From a bacterium (lineage in GTDB: Bacteria; Planctomycetota; J058; JAJDCP01): DNA of 26,505 bases. The translations under genes were made by a program, and so were the position numbers. How positions within the stretch are numbered: position 1 is the stretch's first letter; every line of letters starts with the position of its first letter. A model generated the notes under the pieces. The model ran no database searches. It was not told the origin of the DNA and saw only the letters and a list, made by a program, of their open reading frames with translations. Of the stretch, positions 17,279 to 25,558 are shown piece after piece. The stretch lies in contig JAUIEM010000095.1 in the NCBI GenBank assembly GCA_030428695.1, positions 1 to 26,505 on the forward strand, read 5' to 3'.

Positions 17279-19972
17279 TCAGCCTCCGCGCAGACTCTCG
17301 AGGTCGCGCACGAGCTCGCTGAACGCGCGGGGGCTCAGCGCGCCGAAGGGATGCCGGGCTTCCCGCCGGCCGTCGTCGTGCCCGGTGTCGAGGCAGACGC
17401 CGCCGAGGGTCTGGCTCGCCTCCTCGAGGGCGCTGCCCGCGAAGATGCCCGGCGCCAGCGCGAGCTTCGCGACGCGTCCGCGGGCCAGCGGGCGGCTCAG
17501 CCAGCGGATGATCCCGCCCTCCAGTGCTGGCCCGCGCCGCCAGCCGCGGCGCTCGAGGCCGAGCAGCCGGCCGGTGGGGACGACCAGGCCGGCGACGCGG
17601 GTCAGCTCGTGCGCTTCCCGCTCGTCCTCCGTCGGCACGAAGAACATCCGCTCGAGCTGGGCGAAGGGCTGCAGCAGCTCGTGGTCGGCGAGCCGCTGCA
17701 GCCAGCGCACAGCGTCGGCGTCCTCGAGCTCGAGGCGGTGGACGAGGCGGATGCGCGCGTCCGGCTCGAGGCGCAGCTCGTCGTCGTCGAGGGTCGCGAA
17801 GTCGCGGTCGACCGTGACGCGGAAGGCCCGCGCGAGCTTCCCGGCGGCGCTGTAGGTGCCCCAGATCAGCCGCCGGACCAGGTGGATCGTCAGGGGGTGG
17901 CGCACGAGCGGGGTGAAGCCGGCCAGGGACCAGCGGCGGCCCTCGCTCATCGCCTGCTCGAAGCGGCGCAGCTGCAGGGCGGCGCAGCTGCGCACATCCT
18001 TCTTCAGCTGCTTGTAGCGCGCGGCGGCGGCCGGAGCGCGCACAGGGTCGTCCTTTTTGCCCGGCCGGGGCAGCCGCGCCAGGCGGCGGCCGGCCGCGTC
18101 GCACACGTAGGGACGCAGCTGCTCGTCGAAGGAGGCCGTCAGCGTGCGGGGGCCGTAGTCGAGGGTCAGCGTGCCTTCCGGACCGAGCCCGAAGTCGGGG
18201 ATGACCCGGTCCCGCAGCTCCTCCTCCTCGAGGCCGCGGGCCGCGGCGAGGCGCCGCAGGGTCTGCCGGGCGCGCTTCCGCAGCGGCAGGCTGCGGGCCC
18301 GTTGGGCGATCGTTTCGAGCAGCATCAGGGCGGTGTCGGAGCCGTGGGCCTCGAGGACCGCGAGCCCCGCCACCGCGTGGTGGAACCGGTCGCGGCCGGG
18401 CCACTGCGGCAGGACGGTGCCGAGCTTGCGCAGGCAGCGCTCGTCCCCCAGCCAGCCGAGCTGGTGCAGCGCCCACTGGCCCGAGGCGGGGGCGCCCGCC
18501 CGGGACCAGGCTTCGTACAGGGCCCAGGAGAAGTCCCCGAGCGACTCCCCGGTGCAGGCCTCGCGCACCGGAGCCAGGCCCGCGTGGGGCGCCTCCGGAG
18601 TCGAGGAGGCGAGCATCGAGAGCAGGCTCTCGACCGCCGGGGCGCCGAGCGCGTCCCCGTCGCGCTGCGCCGGCGCCGGCAGCGCGCCGGGGGCGCAGAA
18701 ACCGGGCAGGGCGACCTGGGGAGGAGGAAAGAGCGGCGCGCCGTCGCCCGGCGTCTTCCGCGGGCTGGCTGCCTGGCGGGCGCCGGGGAGCCGCGGCGGG
18801 TCGACGTCGGGTTTCTCGACCGGCGCGGCGCTCCCTGCGTGCAGGCGCTCCAGCTCGGCCCGGGCCGCCTCGCTCAGCGCTGGCTCGACCGTCGCCCGGG
18901 CGGCGGGGTGGGAGGCGAGCACCGCGCGGAGGACGTCCTCGAACAGGGGCCAGTGCTCGGCGTAGACCCCCCGCTGGCGCCCCCGGTCGGCGCACATCTC
19001 CCCGAGCACGCGGATGGCCCGCCGCGGAGAGCGCTCCGCCGCCGCCCGCAGCGCCGCCGCGCCCTTCACCTCCGCGGTCGACTGCCGGGCGAGGGTGGCG
19101 AAGGCGGCGTCGGTCGGGAGGTAGCGCTCGGCCTCCGCGACGTTCTTCTTGTCGTAGTACGCGAGGTCCGGCAACAGCGCCTCCGCATCCTCTCCGAGCG
19201 CGGCGGCCAGGGTCAGGGTCGCCGACAGCGAGGTCGTGGTGCTGAGCACGTCGCGCACGAGCGCGGCCTGCGCGGCGTCCTGTACGGAGAAGACCAGGCG
19301 CCGGCGCAAGGGGCGCTTCACGTCCTTGTCGAGGTCCCGGTGCTCGTAGCGTGTGGCACGCTCGTCCTCTTCCCACCAATCCCGCCGCGCGGGGAACAGC
19401 AGGCTGGTCCAGCTGCGCCGCGCCGGCGCGAAGCCCTCGCGAAGCTCCTCCGCCCGGTCCTGGGCGGCCCGGTGCTCGGCCTCGGGGACCGCGGCGAGGT
19501 GCGCGCGCAGGCGCAGCAGCGCGATGAGCAGGCGGAGGGAGGAGCGCGCGTACTGCTGTGCCCGGGAGAGCGCCTCCCCTTCCTCTACCCACAACCGCTC
19601 GGCCGCACCGAGCGCCGCGGTCGTCCAGGCCACGCCGCGCGCCGCCACCCAGCGGTCGACGACGGCGCGCAGGATGGCCTCCGGACGCTCGAGCTGGAAG
19701 ATCAGCACCCAGGGCAGGGCGGCCTCCTCCTCGCTCGCGGGATCCTCGGCCGGCGCCGCCTGCAGCCGGGCCTTGAGCTTCTTGAAGCGGGGCTTCCACG
19801 CGGCGGGCGCCTTGCGGGCGGCCGCGGTCGCCTTCGACACGCGGGCGAGCAGCTTCTTGCGCGCCGCCGCGAGCGAGACCTTCGGGCCGGGGGTGCTCAG
19901 GGGCCCGCCGCGCCACGGAAAGAAGCTGCCCTTGCGCCAGTGCTCGGGGACCCATGTCTCGCGGGGACTCAC
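17279..19972 (-). CDS. DUF4132-domain protein
   Basis: An 897-residue protein whose C-terminal third (about residues 590-890) matches DUF4132, the domain of E. coli YehI/MolR-type proteins. Visible pieces are I-P-D-F-G-L-G-P-E-G, L-D-Y-G-P-R, L-P-R-P-G-K-K-D-D, L-K-K-D-V-R-S-C-A-A-L-Q-L-R-R-F-E-Q-A-M, V-R-H-P-L-T-I-H-L-V-R-R-L-I-W-G and L-Q-P-F-A-Q-L. The N-terminal 550 residues are helical and Ala/Arg/Leu-rich, HEAT-like in places, with a Pro/Ala-rich linker near 390-450. No WGR domain, signal peptide or membrane helix is present. The molecular function of the family is unknown. GTG 19972 has GGAG seven bases upstream and overlaps the stop of a 36-codon ORF as GTGA. Confidence 0.85.
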   Translation of the reverse strand: MSPRETWVPEHWRKGSFFPWRGGPLSTPGPKVSLAAARKKLLARVSKATAAARKAPAAWKPRFKKLKARLQAAPAEDPASEEEAALPWVLIFQLERPEAILRAVVDRWVAARGVAWTTAALGAAERLWVEEGEALSRAQQYARSSLRLLIALLRLRAHLAAVPEAEHRAAQDRAEELREGFAPARRSWTSLLFPARRDWWEEDERATRYEHRDLDKDVKRPLRRRLVFSVQDAAQAALVRDVLSTTTSLSATLTLAAALGEDAEALLPDLAYYDKKNVAEAERYLPTDAAFATLARQSTAEVKGAAALRAAAERSPRRAIRVLGEMCADRGRQRGVYAEHWPLFEDVLRAVLASHPAARATVEPALSEAARAELERLHAGSAAPVEKPDVDPPRLPGARQAASPRKTPGDGAPLFPPPQVALPGFCAPGALPAPAQRDGDALGAPAVESLLSMLASSTPEAPHAGLAPVREACTGESLGDFSWALYEAWSRAGAPASGQWALHQLGWLGDERCLRKLGTVLPQWPGRDRFHHAVAGLAVLEAHGSDTALMLLETIAQRARSLPLRKRARQTLRRLAAARGLEEEELRDRVIPDFGLGPEGTLTLDYGPRTLTASFDEQLRPYVCDAAGRRLARLPRPGKKDDPVRAPAAAARYKQLKKDVRSCAALQLRRFEQAMSEGRRWSLAGFTPLVRHPLTIHLVRRLIWGTYSAAGKLARAFRVTVDRDFATLDDDELRLEPDARIRLVHRLELEDADAVRWLQRLADHELLQPFAQLERMFFVPTEDEREAHELTRVAGLVVPTGRLLGLERRGWRRGPALEGGIIRWLSRPLARGRVAKLALAPGIFAGSALEEASQTLGGVCLDTGHDDGRREARHPFGALSPRAFSELVRDLESLRGG

Positions 19973-20079
19973 GACCGGGCTCCGTGCCGCTTCCCGGCGG
20001 GCTCGTCGTGGCGGGCGGGAGCGGGGAACATGGCGCCGTGGGCCTCTACGGGGGCCAGCACCTGGTCGCGGAGGGACAT
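19969..20079 (-). CDS. Possible 36-residue leader ORF coupled to the DUF4132 gene
   Basis: ATG 20079 with GGAG five bases upstream opens a 36-codon frame (begins MSLRDQVLAPVEAHG) that ends in TGA inside GTGA, the start of the DUF4132 gene. The same overlap joins proven gene pairs in this window, so it may be translated and couple expression of the next gene. It has no recognisable domain. It could instead be a chance ORF, or the true N-terminus of DUF4132 cut off by a frameshift. Confidence 0.35.
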   Translation of the reverse strand: MSLRDQVLAPVEAHGAMFPAPARHDEPAGKRHGARS

Positions 20080-20155
20080 CGCAGCTCCGGGAGGTCGCGG
20101 ATGCCCCGATTGTAGCCCTGGACCTGGCCCCGATCCATCGGGTCCCGGTCGCGGC

Positions 20156-21460
20156 TCAGCGCCCGGGGAGGACGAGCGGCGGCGTCCGGGCGCTGGACTG
20201 CGCGTAGTCCTTCTCCTCGAAGCGGAAGCCCGCCTCCGAGGAGACCGCCCGCACGCCGGGCACGGCATGGCTGACCACATAGTAGATGTAGGAGACGCCG
20301 GGCTCGACCTCCGTGTCTTTCCAGGTCAGCGCGGTCGCGCCGCCGGGTTCGATGCTGTCGACCTCCACGAACGCATCGAGCGCGGCGGGATCGGTCAGGT
20401 CGGCGGCGCGGAAGATGTGGTACTCTGTGATGTCGACGTTGTCGTTCCGCTCGTTCGCGCTCCAGCGCAGGGTGATGCCGTCCGCCTCGACGAGCGCCTC
20501 GCCGAGCAGCGGCGGTGCGTGCACGCAGACGACGCCGGGCCAGTCCTCCGCGAAGCGCTCGAGTTCCTGCTGCAGCCGGACCGCGCGCTCGAGGAGCTCC
20601 GCGCCCGCGGGGGACGCCGCGAGCCCGGGCGCGGAGCCGAGGGCGAAGACCTGCGCCAGGGCCTGGCGGGCCTCGTCGCGGGAGCCGCGCGCGAGCGCGT
20701 CCTCGGCCTGGTGGAAGGCCTGCAGCAGCTGCTCCTCGAGCTTTCGGAGGCGTTCGAGCTCCCGCTCCAGGCGCTCGAGCTCCGCTTCGACCCGGTCGAG
20801 CTGCGCGCCCGCGTCGCGGAACTCCGGGTCGGCGGCGACGACCGGCAGCAGGGCCTCCCGCGCCCGCTGCCAGGCGCCGGCCTCGATCAGCTCGGCGGCG
20901 AGGGTGCAGGCCTCGAGCATCCAGGTCTCCGGCTGCCAGGCGCCGTCGGAAAGCAGGGCGAACAGCCGGGCGCGGCTCTCTTCCGGCGGGACGATGCCGG
21001 CCTCGAGGACGTGCAGCCGGGGCGCGTAGCCGGGCCGGGTCAGGCGCAGCTCGAGGGGGCCGGGGGCGACCTGGACCGGGGCCGGCGGGACGGGCGTCCA
21101 GGCGTCGGTGCCGGGAGCCCGCCACTCGACCGTGAGGGGCCTCCCGTCGTCCAGCCCGGTCAGCGAGGCGAGGTCGACGGCCATCGTGGGCGCGGGCAGC
21201 AAGGTGTACAGCGGGATGGCGCCCAGGGCGAGCAGGGCGACGGCGGCGACGATCCACTTCATCGGTGAGCTCCTTCTCCTCGGTGGTGGCGGGGAAGGCA
21301 CCCCCTGCAGCGCCTCCTGCAGGCAGACCTCGGCGAGCGCGCGGGCGGCGAGCGCGTCGAGCAGCGCGGGGCTGGCGGCGAGCTCGCGCTCGAAGGCCTC
21401 GCACCGGGCGGGATCGAGCAGGCCGGCCAGGTAGCGCTGGCATCGTTCGTCGGCGTTCAC
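20156..21460 (-). CDS. Membrane anti-sigma factor with PEGA, coiled-coil and FN3-like segments
   Basis: The 434-residue product overlaps the ECF sigma gene by four bases (GTGA), the usual arrangement for a cognate anti-sigma factor. Residues 1-60 are a small cytoplasmic helical domain (Y-L-A-G-L-L-D-P, F-E-R-E-L-A-A-S-P) without the HxxxCxxC zinc site. One membrane helix lies at about 67-90. The outside part has a PEGA-like beta segment (about 97-145), a long Glu/Leu/Arg coiled coil (about 210-260) and a fibronectin-III-like domain (about 325-415) with L-R-W-S, Y-H-I-F-R and S-Y-I-Y-Y-V. The outer part probably senses envelope state or binds a partner, and the inner domain probably holds the sigma factor. 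These roles are inferred from family and gene order. Confidence 0.75.
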   Translation of the reverse strand: MNADERCQRYLAGLLDPARCEAFERELAASPALLDALAARALAEVCLQEALQGVPSPPPPRRRSSPMKWIVAAVALLALGAIPLYTLLPAPTMAVDLASLTGLDDGRPLTVEWRAPGTDAWTPVPPAPVQVAPGPLELRLTRPGYAPRLHVLEAGIVPPEESRARLFALLSDGAWQPETWMLEACTLAAELIEAGAWQRAREALLPVVAADPEFRDAGAQLDRVEAELERLERELERLRKLEEQLLQAFHQAEDALARGSRDEARQALAQVFALGSAPGLAASPAGAELLERAVRLQQELERFAEDWPGVVCVHAPPLLGEALVEADGITLRWSANERNDNVDITEYHIFRAADLTDPAALDAFVEVDSIEPGGATALTWKDTEVEPGVSYIYYVVSHAVPGVRAVSSEAGFRFEEKDYAQSSARTPPLVLPGR

Positions 21461-21975
21461 GCTCCGTCCTCCCGCTGGCGCTCCACGCACGCCCGCAGGG
21501 AAGCCTTGCCGCGCTTCAGGCGGGTGTACACGGTGTGCACGCCGGTGCCGAGCTCGGCGGCGATCGCCGCGCAAGGCCGGCGCTCCGTGTAGCGCAGGTG
21601 GAACAGGCGCTGCAGGGCGACGGACAGGCGCGCGAAACAGCGCCGCAGGGCGACCAGCGGCCAGGGCTCGAGCGGCGCGGTGCGACAGCGCGCGGCCAGC
21701 CTCTCGACCAGGGCGGTGTCGTGGATCAGCGGGGTCGCCTGACGGCTGCGCTGCTCGCCGCGCAGGACGTTACGCAGGATGCCGAAGTACCAGGCGTCGA
21801 TGTCCTCGCCGCGCCGTGAAGCGTCCTTCTCCAGCGCGATGGCCGCGGCCTTGTGCACCGCGTCCTCGGCGGCGTGGAAGTCGCGCAACAAGGCGTAGGC
21901 GAAGCCGAGCGCCCGGGGGCGCAGGGCGGTGAGCGCGGTGGCCAGGGGATCTTCTCGCACGGAGCTCTGCCGCAT
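21457..21975 (-). CDS. ECF-type sigma-70 family RNA polymerase sigma factor
   Basis: The 172-residue protein has region 2 at about residues 15-75 (A-L-G-F-A-Y-A-L-L-R-D-F-H-A-A-E-D-A-V-H, then D-A-W-Y-F-G-I-L-R-N-V-L-R) and region 4 at about 110-165 (L-F-H-L-R-Y-T-E-R-R-P-C-A-A-I-A-A-E-L-G-T-G-V-H-T-V-Y-T-R-L-K-R-G), with the helix-turn-helix that reads the -35 element. There is no region 1.1 or 3, so it is a minimal ECF factor. ATG 21975 has GGAGG nine bases upstream. It is coupled to the anti-sigma gene downstream. No promoter of the ECF GGAAC type was recognised in 21976-22044, though a T8 run lies on the minus strand there. Confidence 0.88.
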   Translation of the reverse strand: MRQSSVREDPLATALTALRPRALGFAYALLRDFHAAEDAVHKAAAIALEKDASRRGEDIDAWYFGILRNVLRGEQRSRQATPLIHDTALVERLAARCRTAPLEPWPLVALRRCFARLSVALQRLFHLRYTERRPCAAIAAELGTGVHTVYTRLKRGKASLRACVERQREDGA

Positions 21976-22044
21976 GTTGGGGGTCCTCCACCAGGGAGTG
22001 GCGGGGGGACGCCGGTTTGGGTCTAAAAAAAATCGAAGTTTGCG

Positions 22045-23175
22045 TCAGGCGGGTTCCTCGGGGTTGGACTGCGCGAGCTCGAGGCGGGGCAGCGTCGCGT
22101 CCTGCACCCGCGCGAGCTCGAGCAGCCCACAGGCGACCTGCTCGAGGGCGGTCGCGGCGGCGTCGAGGATCACCGTCAGCGCGACCGGCAACACCAGGAT
22201 CAGCGGCCGGAGCGACCAGTCGAGGACCAGGGCGACCGCGAAGGCGAAGAGCGCGAGGCGCTGGAAGCTGCGCGCGACGATGCCGAGCAGCCGCCCGATG
22301 CCGGCGACCCGCTCGACCTCCGGCCGCGCCAGCGTGTAGTCCGGCGCGCCGCGGGCGGCGGCGACCAGGCCGTCCGCGCGCTTCCGCAGCGCGGCGCTGA
22401 GCGGACCGAGGCGGCGGAGGAAGCGGGCGAACAGCGCGCCGATCGCGAGGCAGAAAGCCGCCGCCAGCGGCATCGACAGGCCGACGATCAGCCCGTCGAG
22501 CCGCTTCCACGTGATCGGCCGCGACAGCACCGCGATGCCGGCGGTGGCGAGGAGCACGGCCGGGGCGGAGACGACCACGCCGAGCACCCCGCCGCTGACC
22601 AGCCCCGCCCGCCACAGCGCGCGGCCCTCTCCGGCGGGGGCGGGCGGCGGCGCGACGCCGGGTCGGCGGACCGCGCGATGCCCCGCGGCGATCGCGGCGT
22701 GGGCGGCGTCGAGCTTGCGCCCGTACCAGACCCCGAGCTGCGCGACGACGACCGCGAGGGCGAAGAGGATCGTGCTGAGCACCAGCTCGGACGAGCCCCG
22801 GTGGCTCCACGCGAACAAGAGGCAGGGCGCCGTCAGCCCCAGGCTCAGCCAGCGCAGCGCCAGGCCCGCCGCCGCATCCGCCGAGGACCGACCGTCCGGG
22901 CCCGCCTCGACGTAGCCGACGAAGCGGCGCGCGAGGCGGAGGAAGAAGCGACCGGCGAGCGCGAACAGCAGGGTCGCGCAGAGCAGCACAAGGCCCGGGG
23001 CGCCGAACAGGTGCTCGGCCAGCGCATCCCAGGGGTGAGGCCAGGGTGACCGCGGGCGCGCGAGCGCGAAGGAGACCAGCCAGCCGAAGGGAGCGAGGAC
23101 CGCGGCCAGCGTACAGATCCCGACGTTCTGCCGCAGGCGTCGAGGGTTCCAGCCGCTGGGGATATGCTCGGCCAT
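22045..23175 (-). CDS. Polytopic membrane protein of unknown function
   Basis: The 376-residue product has about seven or eight hydrophobic segments (near residues 18-38, 57-75, 100-122, 128-150, 198-222, 232-258, 305-325 and 327-345) and basic loops. I do not recognise the family and see no catalytic motif. ATG 23175 is preceded by GGAGGAG six bases away; a longer frame from 23289 lacks a ribosome-binding site. It lies back to back with the DUF4157-transglutaminase gene, separated by 125 bp, and upstream of the sigma/anti-sigma pair on the same strand with a 69-bp gap. Confidence 0.75.
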   Translation of the reverse strand: MAEHIPSGWNPRRLRQNVGICTLAAVLAPFGWLVSFALARPRSPWPHPWDALAEHLFGAPGLVLLCATLLFALAGRFFLRLARRFVGYVEAGPDGRSSADAAAGLALRWLSLGLTAPCLLFAWSHRGSSELVLSTILFALAVVVAQLGVWYGRKLDAAHAAIAAGHRAVRRPGVAPPPAPAGEGRALWRAGLVSGGVLGVVVSAPAVLLATAGIAVLSRPITWKRLDGLIVGLSMPLAAAFCLAIGALFARFLRRLGPLSAALRKRADGLVAAARGAPDYTLARPEVERVAGIGRLLGIVARSFQRLALFAFAVALVLDWSLRPLILVLPVALTVILDAAATALEQVACGLLELARVQDATLPRLELAQSNPEEPA

Positions 23176-23245
23176 GCGGCGCTCCTCCCGATGGGGCGAG
23201 GAGCACAAGGCTAGCACAGGCCGCCGGCCGGTGTCCATCCGCCGG

Positions 23246-23274
23246 GGTGCGATCCGCGCGGCGCTCGCTATACT
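23246..23274 (+). promoter_or_regulatory. Possible promoter of the DUF4157-transglutaminase gene
   Basis: A good -10 box, TATACT (23269-23274), lies 27 bases before the GTG start. The -35 position 17 bases upstream reads GGTGCG, a poor match, so activation by another factor or an alternative sigma is possible. Confidence 0.35.
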
Positions 23275-23300
23275 TGGAGTCAACACCACAGGAGGCCGGC

Positions 23301-24983
23301 GTGGGCATCCACATCGGGAAGCTGATCATCACGGGCGGAGGAGCCCCCGCCGCGCGCCGCCCCCGGCAGGCCCGACCGCCCCGGCGTCCCCCGCCGACCC
23401 GCGACCTCGACCGCTTCCAGCAGCTCGCCGACCGCCAGCGCGCGAAGCTGCGCCAGCGCGAGCTGCGGCCCTCCGAGCTGGGCGGGCTCGAGGCCCTCGA
23501 CAGCCGGAGCGAGGTGCGCTCCGCCCCCTCCGGCCTGCTCGACCGGCTCGAGGCCTTCACCCAGCGCAAGCTGCAGACCCCGAAGCTGGTGCGCGGCCCG
23601 GCGGTCGACGCGCTCGGCGCGCGGATCGGGGCGCGCGCCTTCGCCTCCGGGGACAAGGTGTACTGGACCCGCGGCGCGCCGGCCGTCGACTCCCCCGAAG
23701 GCGAGGCGCTGTTCGCCCACGAGGCCGAGCACCTGGTGCAGCAGGCCCGGGGCCGGGTGGACGGCGGCGCCGAGCAGCGCTCCCGGGCGCTCGAGCGGCG
23801 CTACTTCGCCGAGGCCCCGGGCGACGGCCCGCTGCGGTTCGAGCAGGTCCGCTTCAGCGGGGCCGGGGCGCGGCTCGGGCCGCGGCTGCTCGAGCGCGCC
23901 CTCGGCCTGGTCTCCGAGCGGGCGCTGCAGGTGCAGGGCCGGGTCGAGCGGGTCGCGCTGCAGGTCGAGGTGCCCGCAGGCCCCGCGGGCTTCGAGGCGG
24001 CCGCCCGGCGCCTCGCCGATCAGCTCCTGCAGGCGGCGCGGGAGGCGCGGCCGCCGCGGACGGTGATCCTGACGAAGAAGAAGCGCGACGCCGTCCTGCA
24101 GTGCAGCCCCGAGGGCGACGCCGCCGCGAAGTGGATGATCAAGGTCGAGACCGAGATCGACGGCGACATCCTCAACTACAACTTCTCGAGCCGCTACCCC
24201 GACGGCATCCCGATCACTCGCGAGGAGATGACCTCGCGCGGCTACCTCCCGGTCGACTACTGGGAGTACACCGGCGAGCCCTACACCTTCGTCGTCAAGG
24301 CCGGCGTCAAGCCCCACGTCGCGCTGAAGGCGCTGTTCGAGATCGGGCCGTCGCGGCTCGAGTGCGCCTCCTGCGCGGTCGCGGTCCTGTACCGCGCGAT
24401 CCTCGAGTTGATCGGTCCGGCGGAGTTCGACGCCGCCTTCCCGAAGCTGACCATCTCCCAGGACATCGCCAACCGGCCCAACGTCGACATCCGCAAGCGC
24501 CTGCAGAACAAGGAGATCAAAGACCGCAAGGAGCTCGACATCGGCGACTGGGTGTACTTCTCGAACACGACCGACTTCCTCAACAAGCACCCGGACAGCC
24601 CCTGGCAGGGCGAGAACGCCTTCTACGTCTACGACAAGGGCACCAAACGCTACTACGCCGGCTTCGGCGTCAAGCCCAAGCTCGAGCGGGACATGGACAT
24701 GGCCCTGATGGAGGAGTTCAACTCCGACGCGGGCAAGGCCCACCGCGAGCTGGCGAAGAAGAAGCTGCTCGAGGCCTGGCAGATCGCCCTCGAAGAGAAC
24801 GACGGCGACCCCGGCTACGCGCTGGAGGATCCCGACTACCTCGAGGTCGTCGACTACTACCAGTACTGGGGGCTCGACATGCAGGGCGAGACGGACAAGA
24901 AGATCACGATGAAGGACTTCAAGGGCCAGGGCGGGGGCCTGCGCCTCGACTCGATCCGTCGACTGCAGCTGGACGAGGTCTGA
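23301..24983 (+). CDS. DUF4157 (eCIS-type) protein fused to a Tgl-like transglutaminase
   Basis: In this 560-residue protein, residues 85-165 are a DUF4157 domain with the metallopeptidase-like H140-E-A-E-H144 motif, typical of proteins loaded in extracellular contractile injection systems and of some polymorphic toxins. Residues 270-480 align by eye with Bacillus spore transglutaminase Tgl: G-P-S-R-L-E-C-A-S matches its G-P-F-Y-A-F-E-C-A-T (Glu354-Cys355 here), G-D-W-V-Y-F-S-N its G-D-C-L-Y-F-K-N, and W-Q-G-E-N (Glu438) its W-R-G-E-N. The known Tgl catalytic Cys and both redundant Glu are kept; the later His of Y-F-A-H-G is absent (Y-Y-A-G-F-G). It would cross-link or deamidate Gln residues. 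GTG 23301 has AGGAGG five bases upstream. No signal peptide is seen, and no eCIS structural gene lies in the window. Confidence 0.85.
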   Translation: MGIHIGKLIITGGGAPAARRPRQARPPRRPPPTRDLDRFQQLADRQRAKLRQRELRPSELGGLEALDSRSEVRSAPSGLLDRLEAFTQRKLQTPKLVRGPAVDALGARIGARAFASGDKVYWTRGAPAVDSPEGEALFAHEAEHLVQQARGRVDGGAEQRSRALERRYFAEAPGDGPLRFEQVRFSGAGARLGPRLLERALGLVSERALQVQGRVERVALQVEVPAGPAGFEAAARRLADQLLQAAREARPPRTVILTKKKRDAVLQCSPEGDAAAKWMIKVETEIDGDILNYNFSSRYPDGIPITREEMTSRGYLPVDYWEYTGEPYTFVVKAGVKPHVALKALFEIGPSRLECASCAVAVLYRAILELIGPAEFDAAFPKLTISQDIANRPNVDIRKRLQNKEIKDRKELDIGDWVYFSNTTDFLNKHPDSPWQGENAFYVYDKGTKRYYAGFGVKPKLERDMDMALMEEFNSDAGKAHRELAKKKLLEAWQIALEENDGDPGYALEDPDYLEVVDYYQYWGLDMQGETDKKITMKDFKGQGGGLRLDSIRRLQLDEV

Positions 24984-25495
24984 TGCCGGCGCGCGCGGTC
25001 CTCGAGTCCTTCGTCCACGGCAGCCCGCCGTGGATCGACGCCAGCTTCGAGCTCGAGCTCGAGAACACCTCCGCGCAGCCCTGCTGGTTCCTCCTGCCCT
25101 ACCGCCACAATGGCCAGCAGCCCGCGCCCGGAGAGCTCTCCGAGGTGTGGCTGTTCACCCTCGACGCCGACCCGCGGATCCGCCATCTCGCGCTCTTCGA
25201 CCTCGGCCTGCGGGCCTTCCTCCTGCCCGCCCTGGGCAAGCTGCGGCTGCGCCAGCTCGTGCTCAGCGCGCGGCCGGCGATCCCGCTCCTCTGGGTCGTC
25301 GAGAGCGACCGGCTGCTGGTGGGCGGGGAGCCCGTCGCGCGGCTCTTCTCGGAGCGGCTGGTCTGCCCGCAGGAGGTCGAGGCCGCCGACGCCCGGGACT
25401 GGACCGTGGTCGAAGAGGTCGCCGCCGAGGCCGCGCTCTCCTTCGACGAGCGCGCCCGGCACCGGCTGCTGGTCGCGCCGATCCCGGAGGCGTAG
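24983..25495 (+). CDS. Small unknown protein coupled to the DUF4157-transglutaminase
   Basis: The 170-residue product starts at ATG 24983, sharing one base with the stop of the preceding gene (TGATG), and GAGG lies four bases upstream. I do not recognise it. It reads as a beta-rich soluble protein (F-E-L-E-L-E-N-T-S-A-Q-P-C-W-F-L-L-P-Y, then V-W-L-F-T-L-D-A-D, H-L-A-L-F-D) with an acidic C-terminal half and no signal peptide or membrane helix. Its tight coupling suggests it works with the transglutaminase, as an immunity protein that blocks self-modification, a chaperone or an accessory factor. This is inference from position only. Confidence 0.75.
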   Translation: MPARAVLESFVHGSPPWIDASFELELENTSAQPCWFLLPYRHNGQQPAPGELSEVWLFTLDADPRIRHLALFDLGLRAFLLPALGKLRLRQLVLSARPAIPLLWVVESDRLLVGGEPVARLFSERLVCPQEVEAADARDWTVVEEVAAEAALSFDERARHRLLVAPIPEA

Positions 25496-25502
25496 GGGCG
25501 GC

Positions 25503-25531
25503 TTGCGTGCGCCGTCGGCGTCTGCTATCAG
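25503..25531 (+). promoter_or_regulatory. Possible sigma-70-type promoter of the surface protein gene
   Basis: TTGCGT (25503-25508) and TATCAG (25526-25531) are 17 bases apart, the optimal spacing, and end 27 bases before the ATG at 25559. Confidence 0.42.
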
Positions 25532-25558
25532 TCTCCGTCGCATCTCCGAGGGTCCCCC

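Noticed and set aside
22019..22040. T8 run as an intrinsic terminator after the membrane protein gene
   Set aside because: No stable G/C stem precedes the T-run on the minus strand.
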